A stretch of DNA of 64,000 nt from Noviherbaspirillum sedimenti (lineage in GTDB: Bacteria > Pseudomonadota > Gammaproteobacteria > Burkholderiales > Burkholderiaceae_D), in NCBI RefSeq assembly GCF_003590835.1, contig NZ_QYUQ01000002.1, positions 1,922,001-1,986,000 of the forward strand. The letters run 5' to 3'. The notes below the pieces were generated by a model. It was not told where the DNA came from and did no database searches. It worked only from the letters and a program-made list of their open reading frames with translations. Below are positions 1 through 8,910 of this stretch, in pieces; position 1 is the stretch's first letter, and the number at the start of each line of letters is the position of its first letter. A program made the position numbers and the translations under genes.

Positions 1-1
1 T

Positions 2-985
2 GTGGCGGTATCGACCAATACCCCAGCGGTCCAAGCGTTTGGCATTGCCCCGGAAAATATGTTCCCCTTCTGGGACTGGGTCGGCGGGCGTTATTCGCTG
101 TGGTCGGCGATCGGCTTGTCCATCATGCTGGCCATCGGCTTCGATCACTTCGCGCAATTGCTGGCCGGCGCCCATGCGCTCGACCGGCATTTCCAGGAGG
201 CGCCGCTGGAACGCAACCTGCCCGTCTTGCTGGCACTGATCGGCATCTGGAACCGCAACTATTTCCAGGACGCTTCACTTTCCATCGCGCCTTACCATCA
301 GGATTTGAAATATTTCCCGGCCTATCTACAGCAACTGGAAATGGAAAGCAATGGCAAGCAGGTCGCCTGCGACGGCACGCCCCTGGCGGCGCCCGCCTGT
401 CCGGTCATCTGGGGCAATGTCGGCACCAACGGCCAGCATGCCTATTTCCAGCTGCTGCACCAGGGCGCCGATGTCGTGCCGGTCGATTTCATCACGGCAT
501 TACAGCCCGCGCATGACTTGCCGGGCCATCACACGGCCTTGCTGGCCAACTGTTTTGCGCAATCCGAAGCGCTGATGCTGGGGAAAAATGCCGGGCAAGC
601 CAGCGCCGAAATGCAAGCCGAAGGCAACAGCGCACCCGCCATTGCGGCGCTGCTGCCGCACAAGCTATTTCCCGGCAACCGGCCCAGCAATACCCTCCTG
701 CTCGAGACCTTGTCGCCGGCCCGTCTGGGTGCGCTGATTGCGCTGTATGAACACAAGACCTTCGTGCAGGGCGTGATCTGGGGCATCAACAGTTTCGACC
801 AGTGGGGCGTCGAACTGGGCAAGGTCCTGGCCAAACAAATTCATGCGGAACTGGCTGGCGCAGCCGTATCTAACCAGCATGACAGTTCTACCCATGGCTT
901 GATTGCACGCGCCCGGGCTGCCACCCTGCAGGAAAAGGCGCTCCCGGATGGCGCATCCAGGTCCAGGTCCTCCATTTCCCCTTAG
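2..985 (+). CDS. pgi: Glucose-6-phosphate isomerase, C-terminal part (5' end outside window)
   Basis: This is the last 327 residues or so of phosphoglucose isomerase, which interconverts glucose-6-phosphate and fructose-6-phosphate in the cytoplasm. The family signature around [14 protein letters not shown] is present near the start of the visible part, followed by the sugar-binding QLLHQG region and the C-terminal [10 protein letters not shown] and HDSSTHGLI segments. Family members are about 550 residues, so roughly 220 N-terminal residues lie upstream. The reading frame is open at the window edge. The protein runs about 27 residues past HDSSTHGLI into an Arg/Ser-rich tail that is longer than usual. 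It is followed after 11 bases by zwf on the same strand, so the two are probably co-transcribed. Confidence 0.95.
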   Translation: MAVSTNTPAVQAFGIAPENMFPFWDWVGGRYSLWSAIGLSIMLAIGFDHFAQLLAGAHALDRHFQEAPLERNLPVLLALIGIWNRNYFQDASLSIAPYHQDLKYFPAYLQQLEMESNGKQVACDGTPLAAPACPVIWGNVGTNGQHAYFQLLHQGADVVPVDFITALQPAHDLPGHHTALLANCFAQSEALMLGKNAGQASAEMQAEGNSAPAIAALLPHKLFPGNRPSNTLLLETLSPARLGALIALYEHKTFVQGVIWGINSFDQWGVELGKVLAKQIHAELAGAAVSNQHDSSTHGLIARARAATLQEKALPDGASRSRSSISP

Positions 986-996
986 GCACAACCATC

Positions 997-2466
997 ATGG
1001 CCCTGGCTGATTTCGATATCGTATTGTTTGGCGGCGGCGGCGACCTGGCGATGCGCAAGCTGCTGCCGGCCCTGTTCGCGCGCGACCGCGACGGTCATTT
1101 GCCGCCGGCGGCGCGCATTATTTGCGCCGGTCGTCATTTGTGGAGCCAGGAAGAATTCCAGCAATTCCTGGACAAGAGCGCCCGCCCGCACATCGACGCG
1201 GCCGCAACCGAGCCACAGCGCTGGCTGGCATTTTGCGCACGCATTCAGTACGTCGGGCTGGATGCGACCGACCCCGCTGCATATGCGCCGCTGATCGCCG
1301 CCATGCGTGCCGACCCGAATCTGGTGCGGGTGTTTTACATGGCGACGCCGCCCAGCCTGTTTTCGCGAATCTGCCACAATTTGGCGCAGGTCGGCCTGGC
1401 CAATGCCCATTCGCGCGTGGTGCTGGAAAAGCCGCTCGGACGCGACCTCGCCAGCGCCAGGCAAATCAATGCCGAGGTCGGCAAGGTCTTCGCCGAATCG
1501 CAGATCTACCGGATCGACCATTACCTCGGCAAGGAAACCGTGCAAAACCTGCTGGCGCTGCGCTTCGGGAATGTCTTGTTCGAGCCGCTGTGGCGACGCG
1601 AATGGATTTCCGACGTGCAGATCACCATCGCCGAAGAGCTGGGCGTGGGCAACCGCATGGAATACTACGATACCGCCGGCGCCCTGCGCGACATGCTGCA
1701 AAACCATTTGCTGCAACTATTGTGCATCGTCGCCATGGAACCGCCCCTGAGCGTGCAGGCCGACTCGGTGCGCGATGAAAAACTGAAGGTCCTGCGCTCG
1801 CTGAAGCGCTTCACTCCATCCACCCTGGCGCAAGACGTCGTGCGCGGCCAATACCGCTCCGGCCACGTCGATGGCGTGGCGGTGCCCGGCTATCGCAAGG
1901 AAGGCGCGCCGGCCGATTCGCGCACCGAAACCTTCGTCGCCGTGAAAGCCGAGATCGATACCTGGCGCTGGTCCGGCGTGCCCTTCTACCTGCGCACCGG
2001 CAAGCGCATGGCCGACCAGCTGGCCGAGATCGTGGTGCGCTTCAAGGCCATCCCGCATTCGATCTTTGCCCAGTCCAGTTCCACCTTCCAGCCGAATTGC
2101 CTGGTGATCCGGCTGCAGCCGGACGAAGGCCTGCAACTGAACCTGATGGCCAAGACCCCGGGCGACCGCATGCGCCTGAAGCCGGTCGAGCTGGAACTGG
2201 ATTTCCGCGAACAATTCAAGATGCCGCGCATGGACGCCTACGAGCGCCTGCTGCTGGATGTCCTGCGCGGCCAGCTGACCATGTTCATGCGCAGCGACGA
2301 ACTGGAAGCTGCCTGGGAGTGGGTCGAGCCGATCCTCAACTTCTGGGAACAGGAACAGACCGAGCCGCTGCCCTATAGCGCCGGCACCTGGGGGCCGGCT
2401 GCCGCCAGCGCGCTGATCGGCCGCGATGGCCTGCAATGGCGCGAAGAAGTCTTGCCGGAGATGTAG
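997..2466 (+). CDS. zwf: Glucose-6-phosphate 1-dehydrogenase
   Basis: It oxidises glucose-6-phosphate to 6-phosphogluconolactone with NAD(P)+, the entry to the oxidative pentose phosphate and Entner-Doudoroff routes. The N-terminal nucleotide-binding segment GGGGDLAMRKLLPAL is near residue 12, the KPLGRDL region near 145, and the substrate-binding signature RIDHYLGKE near 170 with its catalytic His. At 489 residues it has the usual length. The ATG at 997 is the first start after pgi and places the dinucleotide fold at the expected distance. The gene sits between pgi and a HexR-type regulator only 6 bases downstream, an arrangement in which HexR-like proteins commonly control zwf. Confidence 0.97.
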   Translation: MALADFDIVLFGGGGDLAMRKLLPALFARDRDGHLPPAARIICAGRHLWSQEEFQQFLDKSARPHIDAAATEPQRWLAFCARIQYVGLDATDPAAYAPLIAAMRADPNLVRVFYMATPPSLFSRICHNLAQVGLANAHSRVVLEKPLGRDLASARQINAEVGKVFAESQIYRIDHYLGKETVQNLLALRFGNVLFEPLWRREWISDVQITIAEELGVGNRMEYYDTAGALRDMLQNHLLQLLCIVAMEPPLSVQADSVRDEKLKVLRSLKRFTPSTLAQDVVRGQYRSGHVDGVAVPGYRKEGAPADSRTETFVAVKAEIDTWRWSGVPFYLRTGKRMADQLAEIVVRFKAIPHSIFAQSSSTFQPNCLVIRLQPDEGLQLNLMAKTPGDRMRLKPVELELDFREQFKMPRMDAYERLLLDVLRGQLTMFMRSDELEAAWEWVEPILNFWEQEQTEPLPYSAGTWGPAAASALIGRDGLQWREEVLPEM

Positions 2467-2472
2467 GCGCAC

Positions 2473-3324
2473 ATGCTGCTGGAATCGATACGCACCCAAC
2501 TCGCCATACTGTCGCGCTCGGAAAAAAAAGTCGCGCTGGCCGTGCTCGACAATCCCAGCCTGGCGGTGGCGGAAAACATCACCGCGCTGGCCAGGAATGC
2601 CCAGGTGTCGGAGCCGACCGTGGTGCGCTTTTGCCGCGCCATCGGTTACGAAGGCTGGCACGAATTCAAGCTCAAGCTGGCGCAAAACCTGGCGCTGGCC
2701 ATGCCCGGCTCCGACGAAAGCCTGGTGCCGGACGACTTGGCGGTCGACCTGGTGGGCAAGATCTGCAGCCGTTCAATCAATGCCTTGCTCGACTTGCGCA
2801 ACAACCTGCAGGCGGAGCCGATCCAGCGCGCCCTCGATATCCTGGCGCGCGCCAACAAGATCGAATTCTATGGCCAGGGCACGTCCGGCATCATCGCTGC
2901 CGATGCGCAACACAAATTTTTCCGCTCGGGCGTGCCGACGGTCGCCTATTCCGATCCGCACATCCATAGCATCTCGGCTTCGCTATTGAACCCGGGCGAT
3001 GCGGTGGTCGCCATTTCTCAGCGCGGCGGCAGCACCGCATTGTTGGGCAGCGTGCGCCTGGCGCGCAAGAGCGGCGCCGATGTGATCGCCCTGGTACCCA
3101 GCGGCACGCCGCTGGCCGAATTGGCCACGGTACTGGTGCCGATCGACCTCAGCTTCAACGCGGATCCTTACACGCCGATCTCGGCGCGCCTGGCGCACCT
3201 GGTCGTGATCGATATCCTGGCGGTCGGCCTGGCCCTGCGGCGCGGTCCGGAATTCCGCAAGAAAATGCTCCATGCACAAAAAGCCTTGCAAAAGCTCGAC
3301 ATGCCCTTCGATTCTTTCCTGTAA
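2473..3324 (+). CDS. hexR: RpiR/HexR-family transcriptional regulator
   Basis: This 283-residue regulator has an N-terminal RpiR-type helix-turn-helix (about residues 1-75, including NAQVSEPTVVRFCRAIGY) and a C-terminal SIS sugar-phosphate-binding domain (about 120-260, including AISQRGGSTALLGSVRLARK). HexR proteins repress zwf and other hexose-catabolic genes and are released by 2-keto-3-deoxy-6-phosphogluconate. The start at 2473 lies 6 bases after the zwf stop, implying co-transcription and probably autoregulation. Its position inside a pgi-zwf-tal block supports the HexR assignment over other RpiR members. The exact effector cannot be read from the sequence. Confidence 0.88.
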   Translation: MLLESIRTQLAILSRSEKKVALAVLDNPSLAVAENITALARNAQVSEPTVVRFCRAIGYEGWHEFKLKLAQNLALAMPGSDESLVPDDLAVDLVGKICSRSINALLDLRNNLQAEPIQRALDILARANKIEFYGQGTSGIIAADAQHKFFRSGVPTVAYSDPHIHSISASLLNPGDAVVAISQRGGSTALLGSVRLARKSGADVIALVPSGTPLAELATVLVPIDLSFNADPYTPISARLAHLVVIDILAVGLALRRGPEFRKKMLHAQKALQKLDMPFDSFL

Positions 3325-3334
3325 TTAATTTAAA
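3320..3334. promoter_or_regulatory. Possible HexR operator upstream of tal
   Basis: TGTAATTAATTTAAA matches 13 of 15 positions of the known HexR palindrome (TGTAATTWWATTACA). It overlaps the hexR stop codon and lies about 100 bases before tal, a plausible place for repression of tal. The right half-site is imperfect, so this is a candidate only. Confidence 0.4.
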
Positions 3335-3433
3335 GCAAAATTTGCACACGTTTTCCTAAAAGCGATCCAGCATCCGGCGAGGATTGCGTACAATAAGCGA
3401 TCGCCTTGCCGCTTACATTTTTCTACGCCAGCC

Positions 3434-4369
3434 ATGAACCAGCTCGAACAACTCAAGCAATTCACCACCATCGTTGCCGATACGGGCGATTTCCAGTCGA
3501 TGAAAGCGTTCGCGCCGCGTGACGCCACCACCAATCCTTCGCTGATTCTGAAGGCGGTGCAAAAGGATGAATACCGGCCGTTGCTGGAACAGGCGGTGCA
3601 ACAGCACGGCAGCAAGCCGGTCGGCGAGATCATCGACCATTTGCTGGTCGCGTTCGGGCTGGAAATCCTCAAGCTGATCCCGGGCCGCGTTTCGACCGAA
3701 ACCGATGCCCGCCTGTCCTTCGATACCGAAGGCACGATCGCCAAGGGACGCGAGCTGATCCGCCTGTACGAACAGGCCGACATTCCGCGCCAGCGCATCC
3801 TGATCAAGATCGCCTCGACCTGGGAAGGCATCCGCGCCGCCGAAGTGCTGGAAAAGGAAGGCATCCGCTGCAACATGACCCTGCTGTTTTCGCTGCCGCA
3901 GGCAGTTGCCTGCGCCGACGCCGGCGCGCAGCTGATCTCGCCCTTCGTCGGACGGATCTACGACTGGTACAAGAAATCGACCGGCGAGGAATACAGCGGC
4001 GAGAACGATCCTGGCGTGCAATCGGTCAAGGGCATCTACAATTACTATCGCAAGTTCGGCTACAAGACCGAAGTGATGGGCGCGAGCTTTCGCAATATCT
4101 CGCAACTGACCGAACTGGCCGGCTGCGACCTGCTGACCATCAGTCCGGAATTGCTGCAAAAGCTGGCGGAGTCCGATATGCCCTTGTCGCGCAAGCTCAG
4201 CATCGAATCGGCGCAGGCGTCCGACCTGGAAAAACTCGCGCTCGACGAAAAGGCGTTCCGTCTGATGTTGAACGACGATGCCATGGCAACCGAGAAGCTG
4301 GCCGAAGGCATTCGCCTGTTCTGCGCCGATGCCGTCAAGCTGGAAAAAATGATCGAGGCGCTGCGCTGA
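3434..4369 (+). CDS. tal: Transaldolase
   Basis: It transfers a dihydroxyacetone unit between sedoheptulose-7-phosphate and glyceraldehyde-3-phosphate in the non-oxidative pentose phosphate pathway. The TTNPSLI signature is near residue 33, and the Schiff-base lysine lies in [13 protein letters not shown] near residue 130. At 311 residues it is a normal TalB-type enzyme. The ATG at 3434 precedes the expected [11 protein letters not shown]-terminus. A 109-base gap separates it from hexR and contains a possible HexR operator, so it may have its own promoter. A strong hairpin terminator follows 22 bases after its stop. Confidence 0.97.
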   Translation: MNQLEQLKQFTTIVADTGDFQSMKAFAPRDATTNPSLILKAVQKDEYRPLLEQAVQQHGSKPVGEIIDHLLVAFGLEILKLIPGRVSTETDARLSFDTEGTIAKGRELIRLYEQADIPRQRILIKIASTWEGIRAAEVLEKEGIRCNMTLLFSLPQAVACADAGAQLISPFVGRIYDWYKKSTGEEYSGENDPGVQSVKGIYNYYRKFGYKTEVMGASFRNISQLTELAGCDLLTISPELLQKLAESDMPLSRKLSIESAQASDLEKLALDEKAFRLMLNDDAMATEKLAEGIRLFCADAVKLEKMIEALR

Positions 4370-4391
4370 TCATTGTCCAGCATCGGCCATG

Positions 4392-4420
4392 AAAAAAGCG
4401 AGATGTGCTCCCGCTTTTTT
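4392..4420. terminator. Bidirectional intrinsic terminator between tal and the response regulator
   Basis: AAAAAAGCG and CGCTTTTTT form a 9-bp stem around an 11-base loop. The T run follows the stem on both strands, so it can end tal transcripts on the plus strand and the convergent response regulator transcript on the minus strand. Confidence 0.85.
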
Positions 4421-4442
4421 ATATTCCCCTGCAGCCTGGAGC

Positions 4443-5303
4443 TCAGGCCGCGTTGATCACCTTGCGCGCACTCGGCAAGAATTTGGCGATCGTCGACAGC
4501 AATTCATCCTCGCTGACCGGCTTGCCGAGATAGGCATCGCAGCCAGCCCAGTTGCCACGGAATTTGTCGAAGGCGCCAGACTTGCTGGTCAACATGACCA
4601 CGGCCGTATTCTTGGTGGCAGCGCTGCCCTTGAGGCGCTTGCATACTTGATAGCCATCGATGCCGGGCATCATGATATCGAGGAAGATGCAGGTATAGGG
4701 CTTGGCCTGCGCCATGTCGATGGCGGTTTCGCCATCGACGGCGAAATCCACATCGAAGCGGAACGGCGCCAGCTTGGCTTTCATGAAGGCGCGCACGGTA
4801 GCGCTGTCATCGACTACCAGCACCGATTCATTCGGGCTGGGTTCGACGAACACTTCTTCCGGCGGCGCATCCTGGTCGATCGCCCGACGGAAGGTGCGGC
4901 CATCCCACTTGTCGCCGCTGTCACTCGGGCGGCGGGCACGTTCCAACAGCGCCACGTGCATCACCGTATCGAGCTGTTCGAACAGGCGCATCCAGTGGAT
5001 CGGCTTTTCCACACGCGGCCAGCCGATGTCCATGGGCGAACGGCCGATCAGCACGGCGGGCGCATAGGGGTTAGGCGCACGTTCCGCCAGCTCCTTCAAG
5101 GCGGCCGGACTGTCGCCATTGGCCAGGTAAATGTCGGTGCGCTGGCTTGGCTCAGTCGCTTCGGCATAGAAAAAGGCGCGACGCCCAGTCAGGCGGAAAG
5201 TCGAGGCCAGCATCGCCTTTTCCGCAGGGGAAAATCCGATCATTTCAAGATTGAAACGACGTGGTCCGGAGGCAGCGGGGACGTTCTGTAAGGCCTGGTT
5301 CAT
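4443..5303 (-). CDS. Response regulator with C-terminal CheY-like receiver domain
   Basis: This 286-residue protein has a receiver domain at about residues 160-280: VLVVDDSATVRAF holds the acidic pair, FLDIMMPGIDGYQ the phospho-acceptor Asp, MLTSKSG the Thr/Ser switch and YLGKPVS the conserved Lys. The first 150 residues include a divergent region resembling a degenerate receiver fold (NLEMIGFSP... VLIGRSPMDIGW) and carry no DNA-binding domain, so output is probably through protein contacts as in PilG/PilH-like or chemotaxis regulators. I chose the ATG at 5303 because a GAGAAAAAG purine run precedes it; the open frame extends upstream to 5423. No partner kinase is adjacent. Confidence 0.85.
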   Translation of the reverse strand: MNQALQNVPAASGPRRFNLEMIGFSPAEKAMLASTFRLTGRRAFFYAEATEPSQRTDIYLANGDSPAALKELAERAPNPYAPAVLIGRSPMDIGWPRVEKPIHWMRLFEQLDTVMHVALLERARRPSDSGDKWDGRTFRRAIDQDAPPEEVFVEPSPNESVLVVDDSATVRAFMKAKLAPFRFDVDFAVDGETAIDMAQAKPYTCIFLDIMMPGIDGYQVCKRLKGSAATKNTAVVMLTSKSGAFDKFRGNWAGCDAYLGKPVSEDELLSTIAKFLPSARKVINAA

Positions 5304-5599
5304 GGTGGTCTTTTTCTCGTGAGAAATACTGCTTGCCGTGGAGCGATTCCATTGATCAAATGATAACAGAACTCCAGGCAGTTGGACGCTGCCTGATTGC
5401 AAACTCTTGTGAATGATTGTCATGCCGCGCCAATCAAACTGTCAGTCAGTTCCAGATAGAAACTATAAAGTGGGCTGACAATTGTTGCGGCTTTCCAACT
5501 AGTCAGGATGCATCATCGAAATTTAAGCATGAAGCATGCCGAGTTACAGTCACGCTAAATGACTTTATCGGCACGCAAGCGCTCGATTTGTGCCGCATG
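5304..5599. other. Intergenic region, no gene recognised
   Basis: This stretch is less GC-rich than its surroundings and has only short open frames without ribosome sites or recognisable products. It presumably holds the promoter of the response regulator read on the minus strand; no clear consensus pair was found. Confidence 0.5.
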
Positions 5600-5680
5600 G
5601 TATAGATTTTCCCGACTGGCACGTCGGCCGCCTGCAGCCTCGCCAGCGCTTCATCGATGCCTTGCGTGGCGCACCTTGTT
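5600..5680 (-). pseudogene. Remnant of a CaiB/BaiF-type CoA-transferase gene
   Basis: Read on the minus strand just downstream of the recR stop, one frame gives GIDEALARLQAADVPVGKIY, which closely resembles the C-terminal segment of family III CoA-transferases (formyl-CoA transferase/CaiB), where a conserved ALxxADVPxGxIY stretch occurs. The similarity ends after about 25 residues on both sides and no start or complete domain is present, so it looks like the last piece of a deleted gene. The identification is from memory of the motif. Confidence 0.45.
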
Positions 5681-5691
5681 GCCCCATGCTT

Positions 5692-6288
5692 TCAGGTGGC
5701 GCGGCGGTCGAGCATGGCGCGCGCGATAGTGCCGGCATCGACATATTCCAGTTCACCGCCGACCGGCACGCCACGCGCCAGGCGACTCACCTTCAGGCCG
5801 CGCGCCTTGAGGGTTTCGCTGATGTAGTGGGCAGTGGCTTCGCCTTCGTTGGTGAAGTTGGTGGCCAGGACCACTTCCGCCACCACGCCGTCAGTGGCGC
5901 GGGCGATCAGCTTTTCGAGGTGGATATCCTTGGGACCGATGCCATCGAGCGGCGACAGGCGGCCCATCAGCACGAAGTACAGGCCCTTGTAGGTCAGGGT
6001 CTGCTCGATCATCAACTGGTCGGCCGGTGTCTCGACCACGCACAGCAAGGTCGGGTCGCGCTCTTCATCGAGGCAAGTCTCGCACACCGCATTTTCCGTA
6101 AAGGTATTGCAGCGTTCGCAGTGATGGATACGCTCGACCGCCTGGCCCAGCGCGCGCCCCAGCATCGCCGCACCTTCGCGATCGTGCTGCATCAGGTGGT
6201 AGGCCATGCGCTGCGCCGACTTCGGCCCGACGCCGGGTAGACGGCGCAGGGCTTCGGTCAGGAAGTCGAGGCTGGAAGAGGACTTCAT
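5692..6288 (-). CDS. recR: Recombination mediator protein RecR
   Basis: RecR acts with RecO (and RecF) to load RecA at single-strand gaps. The 198-residue protein has the N-terminal helix-hairpin-helix ([18 protein letters not shown], residues about 15-33), a four-cysteine zinc finger [16 protein letters not shown] at about 57-72, and a Toprim domain ([15 protein letters not shown] to about 170). Length and start are typical. It follows ybaB and dnaX on the same strand, the classical dnaX-ybaB-recR order, but here the genes are separated by about 100-base spacers carrying GGGACAGAGTACC repeats, so independent transcription is possible. Confidence 0.97.
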   Translation of the reverse strand: MKSSSSLDFLTEALRRLPGVGPKSAQRMAYHLMQHDREGAAMLGRALGQAVERIHHCERCNTFTENAVCETCLDEERDPTLLCVVETPADQLMIEQTLTYKGLYFVLMGRLSPLDGIGPKDIHLEKLIARATDGVVAEVVLATNFTNEGEATAHYISETLKARGLKVSRLARGVPVGGELEYVDAGTIARAMLDRRAT

Positions 6289-6297
6289 AGATAATGT

Positions 6298-6365
6298 TGG
6301 GGACAGAGTACCGCTTTCACCTTAATCAGTTGAGGACAGAGTACCGCTTCGCTTAACTCTGTCCC
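6298..6365. repeat. Dispersed GGGACAGAGTACCGCT repeats and hairpin between ybaB and recR
   Basis: Two copies of the GGACAGAGTACCGCT unit lie at about 6300-6315 and 6334-6348. The second is followed by the reverse complement ACTCTGTCC (6356-6364), giving a perfect 9-bp stem with GGACAGAGT (6334-6342). Further copies lie on the other side of ybaB. The unit resembles short palindromic repeats spread through many betaproteobacterial genomes. Confidence 0.8.
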
Positions 6366-6394
6366 GCAAGGAAAAGGACGCTTTCCCGCAATAT

Positions 6395-6721
6395 TTAAAA
6401 TGGCAGCTTGAATCCGGGCGGCAGCGGCAGGCCGGCGGTGACGCCAGCCATCTTTTCCTGTGACGTGGCTTCGGCCTTGCGTACAGCGTCGTTGAAGGCG
6501 GCGGCCACCAGGTCTTCGAGCATGTCCTTGTCGTCGCCCAGCAGCGATGGGTCGATCGACACGCGCTTGACGTCGTTCTTGCAGGTCATGACGACTTTGA
6601 CCAGGCCGGCGCCGGACTGGCCTTCGACTTCAATGGCCGACAACTGGTCCTGCATCTTTTTCATGTTGTCCTGCATCGCCTGCGCTTGCTTCATCAAGCC
6701 TGCCAATTGGCCTTTCATCAT
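6395..6721 (-). CDS. ybaB: YbaB/EbfC family nucleoid-associated protein
   Basis: A 108-residue DNA-binding protein of the YbaB/EbfC family, which forms dimers that bind and compact DNA. The N-terminal helix ([20 protein letters not shown]) and the central [20 protein letters not shown] strand region are typical, as is the C-terminal [13 protein letters not shown] chose the ATG at 6721 (a second ATG follows directly) because AGAAGGAG sits 7 bases upstream; the open frame continues to 6781 but that extension covers the repeat region. It is located between dnaX and recR as in most proteobacteria. Confidence 0.95.
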   Translation of the reverse strand: MMKGQLAGLMKQAQAMQDNMKKMQDQLSAIEVEGQSGAGLVKVVMTCKNDVKRVSIDPSLLGDDKDMLEDLVAAAFNDAVRKAEATSQEKMAGVTAGLPLPPGFKLPF

Positions 6722-6753
6722 GGTCGTACTCCTTCTAAATAGGTTAAAAAATT

Positions 6754-6816
6754 GGGGACAGAGTACCGCTGCGCTTAACAAATCTGTCCAGTTATATCCA
6801 GTTGGGGACAGAGTAT
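6754..6816. repeat. Dispersed GGGACAGAGTA repeats between dnaX and ybaB
   Basis: Copies of GGGGACAGAGTA occur at 6754-6765 and 6804-6815, the first followed by GCGCTTAAC and an inverted TCTGTCC (6783-6789). The last copy ends directly before the dnaX stop codon. They match the units on the other side of ybaB. Confidence 0.75.
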
Positions 6817-8742
6817 TTATATTGGCCTTATCGAGCCCGGCACGATGGTGGCACCGAATTCGCGCATCAGCGTCTGCACGAAGGGATCGCCCTGCATCGT
6901 TTCTTCGGCCTGGCGCTGGCGTTCCGCGCGCTCGGCTTGCGCGGCGGCGCTCGCTGTCTGTTCGACCGCGCCGATTTCGGTCGTCACGCGCACGGTCTTG
7001 CCGAAATGTTCGCTCAGCGCCGCCACCAGCTTGTCAATGCTGCCCGCGGCACACAAGGTTTCCAGCGGCACACGCAGATGAAATTGCGCAGCATTGCCAT
7101 CGGCCTCGCACTGCAGCAGTTCGCTTTGTTGCGCCAGTTGCTGCGTTACCCCGCGCACCGGCAGGCCCGCGGCCAGTACCGGCCAGTTGCCGTCCCAGTT
7201 TAGCTGGGGCACCGGCGCGCACAGCGCCGCACGCGGCGGCGGCACGCTTGGCGGCAGCGCTGCCGCTGCGGCAGGTACAAGCGCTACCGGGGCTTCAGTT
7301 TTTTTTTGAGCCGCGGCCGCCGCGGCGCCGCTCTCGAATGCCGGATGCGGCACCTCATCGTCCCACGGCGGCGGCGCCTTCGACTGCTGCTGCGAAACTG
7401 GTACAGCCGGCGCTGCGGGTCTTGGTGCTGCCGCTGTCGCTCCTGCAGGCAGCTTGCCACCATTACGCGCAGCTGCCAGCGCGGCGAGGGCCGGACTCAT
7501 GCCGGCGGCTGCCGGACGCGCCACCGGCACGCTGGCGCTGGCTGCCTGCGGTGCTGCGGCGAGTTTCGCCGGCGCAGCGGCTGCCGTTGCCGATGCGGCG
7601 ACAGCGACAGGTGCAGGCGCGGCCTGCCCCTCGGCGCCACCCATGCCCGGGCGGAACGCCAGCATGCGTAACAAGGTCATCGAGAAGCCCGCATATTCAT
7701 CCGGCGCCAGACCAAGCTCATTGCGGCCATGCACGGCGATCTGGTAAAACAATTGCACTTCTTCCGCATCGAACAAGCCTGCCAGGCGCAGGATATCCTC
7801 GCGCTCGGGGAGATCGTCCGGCACCGCCGCCGGCACCGATTGCGCCAGGGCGAGGCGATGCAGCAGCGACCCCAGATCCTGCAGCGCGCCATTGTAGGAA
7901 AGGCTGCGCACCGCCATTTCATCGGCGACCGCCAGCAGACCGGCACCATCCTTCTGCGCCAGGGCATCCAGCACGCGCACCAAAAAGGATTGGTCAAGCG
8001 CGCCCAGCATGCCCTGCACCGCTTCCAGGGTGACCTTGCCGGCGGCATAGGCGATCGCCTGGTCGGTCAGCGACAGGGCATCGCGCATCGAGCCATGCGC
8101 ACCCTGCGCCAGCAGGCGCAAGGCCGGTGTTTCAAAGCTAATTTCTTCTTGGCCGAGGATGTTTTCCAGATGCCCGACGATATGGCCAGGCGGCATCTGC
8201 TTCAGGTTGAACTGCAGGCAGCGCGACAACACCGTGACCGGAATCTTTTGCGGGTCGGTCGTGGCGAGGATGAACTTGACATGTTCGGGCGGCTCTTCCA
8301 GCGTCTTCAGCATCGAGTTGAAGGCATGGTTGGTGAGCATGTGCACTTCGTCGATCATGTAGACCTTGAAGCGCGCATTGGAAGGCGCATACACCGCCTG
8401 CTCGAGCAATTGCGCCATTTCATCGACACCGCGGTTGGACGCCGCATCCATTTCGATGTAATCAACGAAGCGGCCGGCATCGATCGCCACGCAAGCTTCG
8501 CACGCGCCGCAAGGCTGCGCGGTGATGCCGCCATTGCCGTCAGCGCCTTGACAATTGAAGGACTTGGCGAGGATGCGCGACAGTGTGGTCTTGCCGACGC
8601 CGCGGGTGCCGGTAAACAGATAGGCGTGATGCAGCCGCTTATTCTCCAGCGCATGCGTCAGTGCCCGCACCACGTGCTCCTGCCCGACCAGGGTGTCGAA
8701 GCTTTTGGGTCGATACTTTCTTGCCAGAACTTGATAAGACAT
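6817..8742 (-). CDS. dnaX: DNA polymerase III subunits gamma and tau
   Basis: DnaX is the ATPase of the clamp loader and bridges the replicase and the DnaB helicase. The 641-residue tau form starts [20 protein letters not shown], with Walker [10 protein letters not shown] near residue 45, a zinc site with clustered Cys (CGACEAC) near 75, DEVHML Walker B near 127 and the SRC sensor motif near 170. An Ala/Pro-rich linker precedes the C-terminal tau domain. The start at 8742 was chosen because it gives the canonical N-terminus; the open frame continues far upstream without similarity. A run of nine A on the coding strand (7299-7307) in the linker probably yields a shorter gamma form by frameshifting. 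Confidence 0.96.
   Translation of the reverse strand: MSYQVLARKYRPKSFDTLVGQEHVVRALTHALENKRLHHAYLFTGTRGVGKTTLSRILAKSFNCQGADGNGGITAQPCGACEACVAIDAGRFVDYIEMDAASNRGVDEMAQLLEQAVYAPSNARFKVYMIDEVHMLTNHAFNSMLKTLEEPPEHVKFILATTDPQKIPVTVLSRCLQFNLKQMPPGHIVGHLENILGQEEISFETPALRLLAQGAHGSMRDALSLTDQAIAYAAGKVTLEAVQGMLGALDQSFLVRVLDALAQKDGAGLLAVADEMAVRSLSYNGALQDLGSLLHRLALAQSVPAAVPDDLPEREDILRLAGLFDAEEVQLFYQIAVHGRNELGLAPDEYAGFSMTLLRMLAFRPGMGGAEGQAAPAPVAVAASATAAAAPAKLAAAPQAASASVPVARPAAAGMSPALAALAAARNGGKLPAGATAAAPRPAAPAVPVSQQQSKAPPPWDDEVPHPAFESGAAAAAAQKKTEAPVALVPAAAAALPPSVPPPRAALCAPVPQLNWDGNWPVLAAGLPVRGVTQQLAQQSELLQCEADGNAAQFHLRVPLETLCAAGSIDKLVAALSEHFGKTVRVTTEIGAVEQTASAAAQAERAERQRQAEETMQGDPFVQTLMREFGATIVPGSIRPI
7295..7308 (-). 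other. A9 slippery sequence in dnaX, predicted site of gamma subunit production
   Basis: On the coding strand the frame reads CAA AAA AAA ACT GAA. A slip back by one base gives AAC then TGA, so translation would stop at once and produce a protein of about 482 residues, like the E. coli gamma subunit made at its A-rich site. GC-rich inverted repeats (CTGCCG/CGGCAG within AGCGC/GCGCT) lie just downstream. Transcriptional slippage on A9, as known for Thermus dnaX, would act similarly. Confidence 0.7.
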
Positions 8743-8910
8743 AGCCACGCTACAGGTTGGATGTAACCAGCATTTTACCTGACCCGCGACCAGGCAAGGC
8801 CACTTCCCGTCTGCCACAGCGTAAAACCGCATGATCATGCCTTGCCATACTTGCAAATACCGCTGAATTGCCCCTATCATCAAGACACCAACAGGCGCGG
8901 GGAGAGTGCG

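Noticed and set aside
5417..5605. 62-codon plus-strand open frame in the recR-response regulator spacer
   Set aside because: No ribosome site, poor codon use and no resemblance to any family.
6408..8033. 541-codon open frame on the plus strand opposite dnaX
   Set aside because: Pro/Arg/Ala-rich composition typical of an antisense shadow of a GC-rich gene; dnaX on the other strand has full domain conservation.
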